Assembly: GCA_017413105.1 (NCBI GenBank)
Contig: JAFPVA010000047.1
Location: 1 to 44,018 of the forward strand
Reading direction: 5' to 3'
Source of the DNA: Butyrivibrio sp.
Lineage (GTDB): Bacteria; Bacillota; Clostridia; Lachnospirales; Lachnospiraceae
Length of the DNA: 44,018 bases
The notes below the pieces were generated by a model, which was given only the letters and a program-made list of their open reading frames with translations, did not search any database and was not told where the DNA came from. Both the position numbers and the translations under genes were made by a program. Numbering within the stretch: position 1 is the stretch's first letter; each line of letters starts with the position of its first letter. This document shows positions 31,707-38,973 of this stretch, piece after piece.

Positions 31707-33506
31707 TCATGGAGTAAGATCAAGGATTCGGTGGTCATCTTCTTTGATAGCTAGAGTCAGGACATTGAGGCCCATCATGTTCTGATAATTAACCTCATCA
31801 GCTATTTTCATGACAATTCGGATTCCTATGTTTTTTCCATCCTTTTCATTTTTCACAAGTTCAGCCATTTCTTTGGGGTTAAAGGGAACGCAGTCGTCTT
31901 TTATTCTGAGAACAATATCTCCGTTTTTAAACATCACTATCGTACTTAGTGAATGCTTTTTCCCATCTGCGTTAAAGCCATGTGTCACAACATTTCCGGC
32001 CATTTCTTCAAGACACAGTGCGGCGTAGTAGGAAGGCTTTTTTTCCATGCCATGCCCCATGCAGAAGGACTGAATATCTGCGGAGGCTGCAGATACCTCC
32101 TCCAGGCTCCGAACGGAAATTTCCATTCGGTCCTCTTTTGCAACTCCAAAGTCTGGTGTCAGGAACATCCACTCTTCCATGTTTCTCGGAATTCTTTTCC
32201 AGAAGATCAGGTCATAGACGGGCACGGTAAGCATGGTCATTACAATTCCTATTGGGTTGGACAGCCACACGCCCATGGCCCCCATGACAGGCGCCAAGAT
32301 CAGGGCCGGAATGACCATGAAAAAAAATCCATCGAATATGGACTGGATATTTACAAAAAGGTTATGGCCCGTAGCCTGCAAGTAGTTGGTGAAGATCTGG
32401 CAGATCAGGACTAAGGGAACGCATAGCGAATAGATTATAAACAGCTGATGGCACAGCTGATAAACATTGGAGGTTCTGTCGGGAAAAAAGATAAATACGA
32501 CGAAGCGGGATATCAGCAGCATAACTACTGCAAAGGCGCAGGACACCGCCAAGGCTTTGGTAAAGACCAGCTTCAGAGTATTCTTCATGGAATCTATGTC
32601 TTCTTCTCCCACGAACACGCTGATGAGCATCCTGATAACGGAGCCGTTGCCCAGGCAATAAGCAATCAGGAAACCAGAGACCATATTAAAGGCAGACAGG
32701 GCCGAAAGGCCGTCGTTACCAGCATATTTAAGGAGCACTCTGTTGATGACCATACCCCTGAGCCCCAGGCAAAAGACCAGCATAGCTCCGGGAAAGCCTA
32801 TCTTTACACCCCCGACAAGCTCGCACCACAGGATCTTTTTCACCCCATAGCGAAGCTGCGCTCTGTCGCTGAAATAATAAGGAACCAGGATCAGGAAATA
32901 AACGATGTTACTAATGGAGGTTGCCAGCGCCAGGCCCCGGATTCCCATCTTAAGCATCCCTACAAGGGTGATATCCAAAGTCACATTGGAAATGATCATG
33001 CCTGCAATGCCGATATATCCTCGTTTGCTCTGTCTTTCCATCTGCAAAAAGGCGGCAATCTGCTGAGCCAGCATCATGGGCACAATACCTATAGCGTATC
33101 CCACTATATAAAGGACAAGGCCCTCCTTCAGCTCCTGATTGGCTCCGAGAATATCGGCTATGGGGCCGGGAACAATGAGACTAAGGGTTGTAAGAAAAAG
33201 TCCAACAATGAAAGTCACGGTAAGATTTAGCGAAAAGACGCCTTCAGTTTTTTGAATCTCTCCTCTTCCCATATACCTTCCACAAAGCACGGTTGTTCCA
33301 CCCAGAAGGACTGAACTTATGGCGTTCATGACATTTACCATAGAATAATACAGACCTATGATTCCCACAGCGTTGGCGCCAATATATCTTCCAGCCATGG
33401 TCCCGTCTACGATGGAATTGATAGAACCCATGGCAAATATCAGGATCTGCACCGGCAGCATGGAAAAGAACAACCTGGATATGAGCTTGTCGGAATTAGA
33501 CTTCAT
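31707..33506 (-). CDS. MATE-family transporter fused to an RsbW-like ATP-binding domain
   Basis: 599 residues from the ATG at 33506 (GGAGG six nt upstream; the frame from 33569 adds 21 residues without such a signal). Residues 1 to about 445 are a 12-helix MATE cation-antiporter (FAMGSINSIVDGTMAGRYIGANAVG at the start). The last ~140 residues are a HATPase_c_2 domain as in anti-sigma kinases: N-box CLEEMAGNVVTHGF, G1 KDDCVPFNP (Cys where Gly is usual) and G2 GKNIGIRIVMKIAD. The domain would lie in the cytoplasm and could sense ATP or phosphorylate a partner, coupling transport to signalling; that is inference. Start and terminator suggest a single-gene unit. Confidence 0.88.
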   Translation of the reverse strand: MKSNSDKLISRLFFSMLPVQILIFAMGSINSIVDGTMAGRYIGANAVGIIGLYYSMVNVMNAISSVLLGGTTVLCGRYMGRGEIQKTEGVFSLNLTVTFIVGLFLTTLSLIVPGPIADILGANQELKEGLVLYIVGYAIGIVPMMLAQQIAAFLQMERQSKRGYIGIAGMIISNVTLDITLVGMLKMGIRGLALATSISNIVYFLILVPYYFSDRAQLRYGVKKILWCELVGGVKIGFPGAMLVFCLGLRGMVINRVLLKYAGNDGLSALSAFNMVSGFLIAYCLGNGSVIRMLISVFVGEEDIDSMKNTLKLVFTKALAVSCAFAVVMLLISRFVVFIFFPDRTSNVYQLCHQLFIIYSLCVPLVLICQIFTNYLQATGHNLFVNIQSIFDGFFFMVIPALILAPVMGAMGVWLSNPIGIVMTMLTVPVYDLIFWKRIPRNMEEWMFLTPDFGVAKEDRMEISVRSLEEVSAASADIQSFCMGHGMEKKPSYYAALCLEEMAGNVVTHGFNADGKKHSLSTIVMFKNGDIVLRIKDDCVPFNPKEMAELVKNEKDGKNIGIRIVMKIADEVNYQNMMGLNVLTLAIKEDDHRILDLTP

Positions 33507-33589
33507 AGTAGGCCTCCACTGATCATAGTAGTCGAAGTTTACTAATTCATTATAGCAAATTTCAAGCACCAGATAACCGGCAAAGATGT

Positions 33590-33690
33590 TTCGTTACTGT
33601 TCACTCGCTTTCAGCTCGCTCCAGTAACGAAGGAGGTTCTGACACCGTCCCCCTACGAGGGAACCCCATAGGGAACCCCGTGAAAAAACT
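33590..33690. repeat. GTTACTG inverted repeat plus GGGGACGG-type fragment
   Basis: TTCGTTACTG (33590-33599) and CAGTAACGAA (33622-33631) are a perfect 10-bp inverted repeat enclosing CACTCGC and GCTCGCTC. The complement reads GTTACTGGAGCGAGC-N5-GCGAGTGAAC and is repeated at 43988-44018 with only the N5 changed. A fragment of the GGGGACGG family follows (33644-33690). Confidence 0.75.
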
Positions 33691-33715
33691 AATTCTGAAG
33701 AATAACCGCTTATTG

Positions 33716-34339
33716 TCATTCATTCTCTTGGTTATCCGCAAATAGGGTATCGCAAAACTGATTCCATTTCACTTCATAGTCTTCATGGGAAAGCAGAGCC
33801 ATATCTTTAGGTGTAATAATCCCTCTTTTTTGAGCTTCACTTACAAACTGCCAAACCCATTCTTCCTGCTCGACTATAACTGCTTTTACTTGTCTAAATC
33901 CAAGCAAATATGCCAGGTATAAGCGGGTGTGTCCATCTAAAGAAATGAACCGATCGTTCCAAGGAATAACCTGGACAACTATATCTTCCTCTGAGTTAAT
34001 AAAGCTTTTTATTGCTTCCAGTTTGTCCTCATCAACGTAGAATTGGGACGGCTGTATGTTTGATACTTCAATCCAAGTCTCCTCTGCAGCAGGGTATTCT
34101 TTTATCGCAGTACCAGTACCATCTAAGAATCTGCATACATGTGGAGCGTGATACCTGAATTCTTCTATGAGTTCTTCATACGCTGAGCGGTTCTTTCCTC
34201 TGACTACAGCAATATTGTTTGAAATAATCTCTATTTCATACGGTTCGTCATCAACAATATACGCTCCATGCTGATTAAGGACGGTTTGTGAAAAACGTTT
34301 GTCAGCATAAGCATTAATCCTTGTTATTTCCAATTTCAA
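33716..34339 (-). CDS. ParB/sulfiredoxin-fold protein
   Basis: 207 residues. The central part (about 97-160) shows PSQFYVDEDKLEAIKSFI, VVQVIPWNDRFISLDGHTRLYLAYLLGF and VKAVIVE, the order of motifs in stand-alone ParB-like nuclease domains, with GHTR in place of the usual GxRR. No HTH follows, so it is not a chromosome-partition ParB. Isolated domains of this fold include nucleases, ATPases and kinases. It is last of a compact run (MFS, small ORF, DUF2441, this gene) and lies 6 bp from the DUF2441 gene, which suggests a functional pair. Confidence 0.75.
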   Translation of the reverse strand: MKLEITRINAYADKRFSQTVLNQHGAYIVDDEPYEIEIISNNIAVVRGKNRSAYEELIEEFRYHAPHVCRFLDGTGTAIKEYPAAEETWIEVSNIQPSQFYVDEDKLEAIKSFINSEEDIVVQVIPWNDRFISLDGHTRLYLAYLLGFRQVKAVIVEQEEWVWQFVSEAQKRGIITPKDMALLSHEDYEVKWNQFCDTLFADNQENE

Positions 34340-34345
34340 AAACTC

Positions 34346-34969
34346 CTAACTATTTTTCATATCCGAGTCCCATTGTCTTAGAACAACTGTCAAATCTTTC
34401 CGTGCAACGGCCTTTACATCACTAAGAATTTCCATCTCCGGTTCATCGCTACGCTCTCCGCGAAAGTATTTCCTGGCGAGTTCAAATACCTCTTCTAAGA
34501 CTTGTGGCGACTCCATGTCCCAGATCAGATCAAAAGCTTCATCGAAGAGTTCCATGTCTGCTTCAAGATAATTGCCGTCTACTTCCATCTCGAAAAGCTT
34601 TGTTTTTTCACGTTCCTCCGGGGTCATTTCTTCCCAATCTTCGATATACAGTTTTTTACTTTTTTCCAGGTCATCAAAATAATAGGTCGAAGTAAGTCTG
34701 CTACATGCATCAGGGAATTCTTTTCTTCGGATATATTCGAACACACCCTCTGTCGCCCATTTGATTTCATGTGTCGGCAGCCCCTTCAGGTCATATTTTG
34801 CAAGAACAGCACCTACATATCCGGAGTTTAAGAACATTGCATAGAACGTTTCGTGACTGTAATTCAATGCTTTCACAAAGGGCTCAGCAAGATCCGCATA
34901 GCCTTTATAATCCGGTTTTACTTCGCCTCCTAGCCGTAATGTCTGGCTCATATGATATAGAACTTTCAT
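34346..34969 (-). CDS. DUF2441 family protein
   Basis: 207 residues. It begins YHMSQTLRLGGEVKPDYKGYADLAEPF and contains HEIKWATEGVFEYIRRKEFPDACSRLTSTYYF and EILSDVKAVARKDLTVV, the conserved blocks I recall for DUF2441. No function is assigned to the family; the fold has been suggested to be ADP-ribosyltransferase-like, which I cannot confirm from sequence. It is cytosolic. A GAAAGAAGG ribosome-binding site lies 6-7 nt before the ATG. Its neighbours are a 63-codon ORF upstream and the ParB-like gene downstream, all on one probable transcript with the MFS pump. Confidence 0.75.
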   Translation of the reverse strand: MKVLYHMSQTLRLGGEVKPDYKGYADLAEPFVKALNYSHETFYAMFLNSGYVGAVLAKYDLKGLPTHEIKWATEGVFEYIRRKEFPDACSRLTSTYYFDDLEKSKKLYIEDWEEMTPEEREKTKLFEMEVDGNYLEADMELFDEAFDLIWDMESPQVLEEVFELARKYFRGERSDEPEMEILSDVKAVARKDLTVVLRQWDSDMKNS

Positions 34970-34987
34970 TTGTAATCCTTCTTTCCT

Positions 34988-35179
34988 TTATTTCATATAC
35001 GGCTGAAATATTCGCTCATCAATTTTAAAGAGCCCAACGTAATCTACAAACTCGTCATTTAGTTCTTTTCCGGTTTTCCGGAATATTTCCGATATAGCAG
35101 AAATGTATTCTATGTCCTTTTCCGCCTTGCTTCCCTCATTGAAATGAAAGATGTAATGCTCACTTTCAAACTGTTTCAT
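34988..35179 (-). CDS. Small uncharacterised protein (63 aa), possibly truncated
   Basis: Begins MKQFESEHYIFHFNEGSKAEKDIEYI, which resembles the N-terminus of larger Firmicutes proteins of a peptidase-like family, but stops after 63 codons. A GGAGG ribosome-binding site lies 9 nt before the ATG, so it is probably translated. It is 40 bp after the MFS gene and 18 bp before DUF2441. Either it is a remnant kept by the operon or a genuine small protein. No function can be given. Confidence 0.5.
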   Translation of the reverse strand: MKQFESEHYIFHFNEGSKAEKDIEYISAISEIFRKTGKELNDEFVDYVGLFKIDERIFQPYMK

Positions 35180-35221
35180 CAAGCTGTACCTCCTCTTTTA
35201 AACTCAATTGTGCGGGCAAAA

Positions 35222-36382
35222 TTATTCTTTCATTACTCCATGCACCCCTGCCAGCAGGATCATAAGTACTCCCACCACTGTGAAGCATGCTGAAACACCG
35301 ATACCTGATACATAAGCTGATGCAAACAGGAAGATAACCTCAACAAGATTTACCCCCATGTTGTAGGCTGAAAGAACCTCCGCCCGCTTATCTTCCAGAT
35401 GGTTTTTATCAATCACCTTGTTTTCCATCTCGTCAAATATGTATGCCGGTACTGACACCACAAGAGGAAGAAGCAGCATGATTGGGACGATTATCAGTCG
35501 GATGCTGATTCTTCCAAATATCAACATACACAGCCCGGAAATGATAAATCCGGCTACAAATGTCCTGAAATAGTTCTTTTCTCCAATATGATCCAGGATC
35601 TTCTCTGCAGCCATCTCAATTACTGAGTATCCAAGGATGATAGCAGTCATCCATTCTTCAGAAATGCCAAGACTTTCCAGTTTATCAACATAGAAAAAAT
35701 TGATCAGTATGAAGGAAATACTAACGCAAGCCAGGGTTACCATAATTATTATATTTTCAGCATTAAGCCGAAGAATGAATAATTTATGCTTTCCTGTGTC
35801 CTTCTTGTCGACTGCTTCTTTGGATTTAGCCTTTTCTTTTTCAATCCCGAAACTCAGCGCAACTGCAAAAACGTTCATAACAGCAGTCAGGGCAAGCAAG
35901 CCGACAATCCCAAAGAAGTGGTAAATACCGGCATACATTATGGTACTTACTATGAAGCCGGCCGTACCAAAATTAGAAGTTCTCGCACTTTTTACAACAT
36001 ATTCACCCTCGTCATACCGCTGATACAGATAAGCACTTATGGTTCCGGAAGAAAAGCAGCTTGCAATGCCTTCTACAATAGCCTCTGCTATAAACAGCCA
36101 GTAATTTCGAGTTAAAAAGGCGGTAAGCATCATGCCTCTGGCCAGCAGAAGTGTAACCTGCGATAAAACAATCGTATTTTTATATCCAACCACGTCCGTG
36201 ATCTTCCCGGTTGGTATTTCGCCAAAGAATATTACCAGTGACAATATTGCCTGTAAAACAAAGAACTGATCAAGGCTAATTCCAGCCCGGGTTCTTACTA
36301 ATAGTGCTACCGGTGCAAAGAAAACCAGGCCATTGAAAAGTGATACAAGTTCAAGGTTATCTATATTTAGTTTCTTATTCAT
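35222..36382 (-). CDS. MFS efflux transporter
   Basis: 386 residues with about 12 membrane helices in two halves and a charged central loop (EKEKAKSKEAVDKKDTGKHK, about 185-205). FGEIPTGKITDVVGYKNTIVLSQ carries the GxxxDxxGxKxx motif A. It belongs to the drug-efflux-like MFS proteins of Firmicutes. Start: GGAGG precedes two adjacent ATG codons (36385 and 36382); I take the second because homology starts MNKK. It lies behind an exceptionally long leader with hairpins and overlapping short frames, so expression is probably induced by a translation inhibitor, by analogy with mef, erm and tet(M) control. Substrate unknown. Confidence 0.87.
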   Translation of the reverse strand: MNKKLNIDNLELVSLFNGLVFFAPVALLVRTRAGISLDQFFVLQAILSLVIFFGEIPTGKITDVVGYKNTIVLSQVTLLLARGMMLTAFLTRNYWLFIAEAIVEGIASCFSSGTISAYLYQRYDEGEYVVKSARTSNFGTAGFIVSTIMYAGIYHFFGIVGLLALTAVMNVFAVALSFGIEKEKAKSKEAVDKKDTGKHKLFILRLNAENIIIMVTLACVSISFILINFFYVDKLESLGISEEWMTAIILGYSVIEMAAEKILDHIGEKNYFRTFVAGFIISGLCMLIFGRISIRLIIVPIMLLLPLVVSVPAYIFDEMENKVIDKNHLEDKRAEVLSAYNMGVNLVEVIFLFASAYVSGIGVSACFTVVGVLMILLAGVHGVMKE

Positions 36383-36467
36383 CATCGAATCCTCCAACAA
36401 AAAAGTATGTATTAAAACGTAAAAACTGCCTCGCATACATTTCTGTACGCAAGGCAGTCATATCCAT
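36375..36467 (-). CDS. Leader peptide candidate 2 (30 aa), overlapping the MFS start
   Basis: Starts MDMTALRTEMYARQF. A GAGG lies 10 nt upstream, rather far. The frame runs through the entire attenuator hairpin and its T tract and stops at 36375-36377, past both MFS ATG codons, so a ribosome translating it would disrupt the terminator and deliver itself to the MFS start. Its own ATG overlaps the stop of leader candidate 1 (TGATG). Coding status is inferred from this geometry. Confidence 0.45.
   Translation of the reverse strand: MDMTALRTEMYARQFLRFNTYFFVGGFDDE
36419..36458 (-). terminator. Attenuator terminator in the MFS leader
   Basis: In the RNA, ACUGCCUUGCGUACA pairs with UGUAUGCGAGGCAGU (15 bp including two wobble pairs) around a GAAA tetraloop, followed by UUUUU. 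It lies about 40 nt before the MFS ATG and downstream of the promoter, so it would stop most transcripts unless opened. Confidence 0.8.
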
Positions 36468-36589
36468 CAAAAATAAACCTCATATATAGAAAGAGGAATA
36501 CGAGAGTCCAAGGCAAGCCGGACAACTGACGAATATGATAATCTGACATAAAGCGTACAAAAACAGACCTGCCATGCAGGCAAGAGCAT
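36467..36589 (-). CDS. Leader peptide candidate 1 (40 aa)
   Basis: Starts MLLPAWQVCFCTLYV and ends ...YEVYF with a TGA that overlaps the next ATG. Its first codons lie inside the upstream hairpin (36559-36594), so ribosome occupancy there would change folding. No clear ribosome-binding site precedes it. Coding status is uncertain. Confidence 0.35.
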   Translation of the reverse strand: MLLPAWQVCFCTLYVRLSYSSVVRLALDSRIPLSIYEVYF

Positions 36590-36594
36590 TCTGT
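36559..36594 (-). promoter_or_regulatory. Upstream terminator-like hairpin of the MFS leader
   Basis: ACAGA/UCUGU outer pairing with inner CCUGC-AUG-GCAGG (asymmetric bulge), followed by UUUUUG. Just 3' of it, UUGUACGC can pair with GCGUACAG of the attenuator's 5' arm, giving a plausible alternative (antiterminator) structure. Confidence 0.5.
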
Positions 36595-36667
36595 TTATTA
36601 CTTTTTTGTCAGAAAATCAATGAAGCATTTTTCGCAACCTCTTTTTTATTCTTTGAAAACAGATGAA

Positions 36668-36696
36668 ATTATATCACATCAAATGTGGTTTTTCAA
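36668..36696 (-). promoter_or_regulatory. Promoter of the MFS transcript
   Basis: Minus strand: TTGAAA (rc of 36691-36696), 17 bp, TATAAT (rc of 36668-36673). It predicts a start near 36660 and a leader of about 280 nt. Confidence 0.75.
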
Positions 36697-36725
36697 CCGA
36701 TACGGAAAGTTTTTCTGTATAAGTA

Positions 36726-36757
36726 GGCGGGGCGATTCCTTTGAGAACCACCCCGCC
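36726..36757 (-). terminator. GC-rich hairpin after the XRE/TPR gene
   Basis: GGCGGGG (36726-36732) and CCCCGCC (36751-36757) pair, with additional inner pairs. The T tract is weak. It separates the XRE gene from the MFS promoter. Confidence 0.6.
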
Positions 36758-36780
36758 AGTTGTCAGCCTATTTATACGGC

Positions 36781-37806
36781 TCATTGTGCCTGCAGCTGCT
36801 CAATCTTGTCCTGCAAACGGTCTATTTCTGCGGAGTATTTCGTATTCCAGTCCGTTCGAAGAAGTTCGATTTGTTTCTTGTAATAGTCTGCGGCCTGTTT
36901 CTTATCTCCCATACGGATACAGCAAAGTGCCATAGCGGCATAGGGATCCGTATAGCGGGGCTTAGGCATACAATCAAATGTCATCTGCCAATACCGGATT
37001 GCCTCTTCATACTCTTCGTGATGGGAAAACGTATTGGCAACGGAAAACAGTACGCTCCAGTCTTCCGGATATCTCTCCACCAGCTTCCGATATGCTTCTT
37101 TTGTTGCTTCAAACCCGTTTTCATATTCCTCAATAAACACCTCGTAGAAGTCATTCAAAGTGTTAGGGTTCTTTTGAACGGACTCCTTCAGAACTTCTCT
37201 TGCCTCCCGAAGTCTGCCGTCATCAATCAGATTGTCCAGCAGATAGAAGTAGATCCGAATATTCTTTGGTTCAGCCCTCAGAATCTTATACAGATCCTCG
37301 ATCAGTTCATGATGATTTGCCGCATCCCAGTCAAAGAGCTTTCCATCGCTGCCGAAGCAGATATTGTTGATATCGCCCTTTTCGTTGGGGCGTAGTTCCA
37401 GCGCCTTTTTCGCACAGCGTACTGCCTTTTTCTTCAGATTCTCTGCCTGATAGCGATAAAGATCTGCCAGCAGAGAGATTGCGTCATGATTCGTCGGATC
37501 CGCTTCCGTTTCGCCAAGAAGGAAGCTTTCCTCATTCTCGAACTCTGCATTTGACAGCACTTTTCCATATTCGATTTTCTTTTCGATGCTCTCGTAACGT
37601 TTCTCGGTGGAGTATTCAAATAGATCATCGATCTGTACTCCAAAGAGAGATGCGATATCCGGGAGCATGGTCATCTCCGGGAGGGAACTGTCTGTCTCCC
37701 ATTTACTGACCGCCTGACTGGTCACTCCCAACTTCTTAGCAACATCCGACTGGGAGAACCCCTTGGAGCGCCTTAGTTCTTTAATCTTCATTCCTATCGT
37801 TTTCAT
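36781..37806 (-). CDS. XRE-family regulator with TPR-like C-terminus
   Basis: 341 residues. The N-terminal Cro/C1-type HTH (IKELRRSKGFSQSDVAKKLGVTSQAVSKWE) is followed by helical repeats typical of TPR (DAISLLADLYRYQAENLKKKAVRCAKKALELRP; WSVLFSVANTFSHHEEYEEAIRYW; PYAAMALCCIRMGDKKQAADYYKKQIELL). This XRE-TPR layout recalls peptide- or stress-sensing regulators common in Clostridia. The start at 37806 is chosen by GGAGG seven nt upstream; the longer frame from 37839 would include the 5' leader. Targets unknown. It is upstream of and in the same direction as the MFS unit but separated from it by a terminator. Confidence 0.88.
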   Translation of the reverse strand: MKTIGMKIKELRRSKGFSQSDVAKKLGVTSQAVSKWETDSSLPEMTMLPDIASLFGVQIDDLFEYSTEKRYESIEKKIEYGKVLSNAEFENEESFLLGETEADPTNHDAISLLADLYRYQAENLKKKAVRCAKKALELRPNEKGDINNICFGSDGKLFDWDAANHHELIEDLYKILRAEPKNIRIYFYLLDNLIDDGRLREAREVLKESVQKNPNTLNDFYEVFIEEYENGFEATKEAYRKLVERYPEDWSVLFSVANTFSHHEEYEEAIRYWQMTFDCMPKPRYTDPYAAMALCCIRMGDKKQAADYYKKQIELLRTDWNTKYSAEIDRLQDKIEQLQAQ

Positions 37807-37847
37807 AAAACCGCCTCCGGTTGTTGTATTCATGATCATGTAAGTTC

Positions 37848-37876
37848 ATTATACGTATCACTTATACAACTGACAA
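37848..37876 (-). promoter_or_regulatory. Promoter of the XRE/TPR gene
   Basis: Minus strand: TTGTCA (rc of 37871-37876), 17 bp, TATAAT (rc of 37848-37853). The spacer contains ATAAGTGATACGTATAA-type partial symmetry that could be an autoregulatory site. Confidence 0.65.
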
Positions 37877-37988
37877 TTTCAAATTAGTTGGTTTTATTAA
37901 ACCATTGGTTGTTTTTGCAGGCGTTCTCCACGTCATCTTTTATCGTCGCTTTTTTCGGCGCTTTATATCTTCTTCAACTCCTCCATTT

Positions 37989-38453
37989 TCAGGTTTGTAT
38001 TGCCGATAATCTTTCAATTTCCAAAGCTTTTCTTTTTATGCGCATCAGATCATCAATGCAAAAGCAAATTGGTTCAGCATTGGGGACTGCGATCTTTAAG
38101 TGAGACTCTTCAAACGGAATGCTTTCGTTAATGGCGATTAACGTCATGATGACGCCACCATGGGATATGACAAGAAGATTTTGATCTGAAGAAGGATCAT
38201 GCTTCTCAATAATATCGTCCAATGCACGAAATAACCTTTCTAAGACCATTTGATAAGACTCTCCGCAGGGTGTCTTTTCATATCTTTTATTTGAATTCCA
38301 TCGTTTTAATTCATCAGGTTGTAAAGCCTCTGTATCAGCCCATGTATGGCAAAATAAATGTTCATAGCATCTCCGTCAATTCAGTCCAGCTTTGTATTTT
38401 TAATACATCTTCATGATCCACCTGTTCAAAATCCATAGCGCCCTTATTCATTT
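37989..38453 (-). pseudogene. Histidine phosphatase family gene, truncated and frameshifted
   Basis: The last 86 codons (from 38249) give LLVISHGGVIMTLIAIN and LKIAVPNAEPICFCID, the C-terminal half of phosphoglycerate-mutase-type phosphatases. Reading the same frame further upstream gives HTWADTEALQPDELKRWNS and TPCGESYQM, with no start. Another frame then carries the preceding part (MDFEQVDHEDVLKIQ...TELTEML), so there is a frameshift near 38380. The N-terminal RHG catalytic motif is missing, and the gene ends where the flavin-reductase remnant begins. Confidence 0.65.
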
Positions 38454-38454
38454 C

Positions 38455-38915
38455 TTAATACTCCATAACATCTATTTTCTTTTGCAGTACACCTGCGTAA
38501 TCGTGGGCGGTTTTGCCGACTTTCTCAGGGGTGACGGGATAATGGATATTATAAAGTAGCCCATTATCGCCGGTCTTGTCCGCTAAATGATCTTCATCGA
38601 TATGAGCACCGATGATCTCAAGGCAAAGAATCACGTGATCGTCGTCTGGAACGATTTCTTTTTCCCAGGCAAGCTTACATTCAAGGTTCATGAAACATTC
38701 TCCGACCATGGGTGCATTAACCCACGAAGCTTTAGTAACTGTAAGCCCGGATGCGGTGATCTCATCTGCATCAAACTGATTGTTTTTGATGGTATCCATA
38801 CAGGCAGCATGTTGATCGGCGGAAAAGAAATTGATCACAGCCTGCCCTGTTTCCTGAAGACTCTTGTACAGATGGCCATTCTTATTAACGCTGGCGAGTA
38901 TGGTATAGAAAGGAG
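38455..38915 (-). pseudogene. Flavin-reductase-like (FMN split-barrel) protein, N-terminally truncated
   Basis: The frame from 38838 begins MINFFSADQHAACMDTI, but the same frame is open and homologous further upstream (TPFYTILASVNKNGHLYKSLQETG), with no start codon, to a stop near 38916. The remaining body, with EITASGLTVTKASWVNAPMVGECFMNLECKL and HVILCLEIIGAHI, is typical of flavin-reductase-like domain proteins. About 40 N-terminal residues, which help bind FMN, are gone. A short product from the internal ATG at 38838 is possible but unlikely to be active. Confidence 0.65.
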
Positions 38916-38930
38916 TGCAGACCGATACTT

Positions 38931-38966
38931 ACCGGGTACAATACCGGGTACATCACTGGGTACAAA
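38931..38966 (+). repeat. Three 12-bp tandem repeats
   Basis: ACCGGGTACAAT, ACCGGGTACATC, ACTGGGTACAAA. In one plus-strand frame it would read TGY-N-TGY-I-TGY-K, like the short linker repeats seen in some AlbA/HTH proteins, so it may be the only trace of another lost gene. It lies between the flavin-reductase remnant and the AAA ATPase gene. Confidence 0.75.
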
Positions 38967-38973
38967 ATATTTA

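Noticed and set aside
32448-33230. A 260-codon plus-strand frame inside the MATE gene
   Set aside because: It lies wholly antisense to the MATE/ATPase fusion, has biased His/Gln/Lys composition and no ribosome-binding site.
33716-34339. Calling the ParB-like gene a plasmid or chromosome partition gene
   Set aside because: There is no HTH domain, no ParA neighbour and no parS-like site. Only the Srx/ParB nuclease fold is supported.
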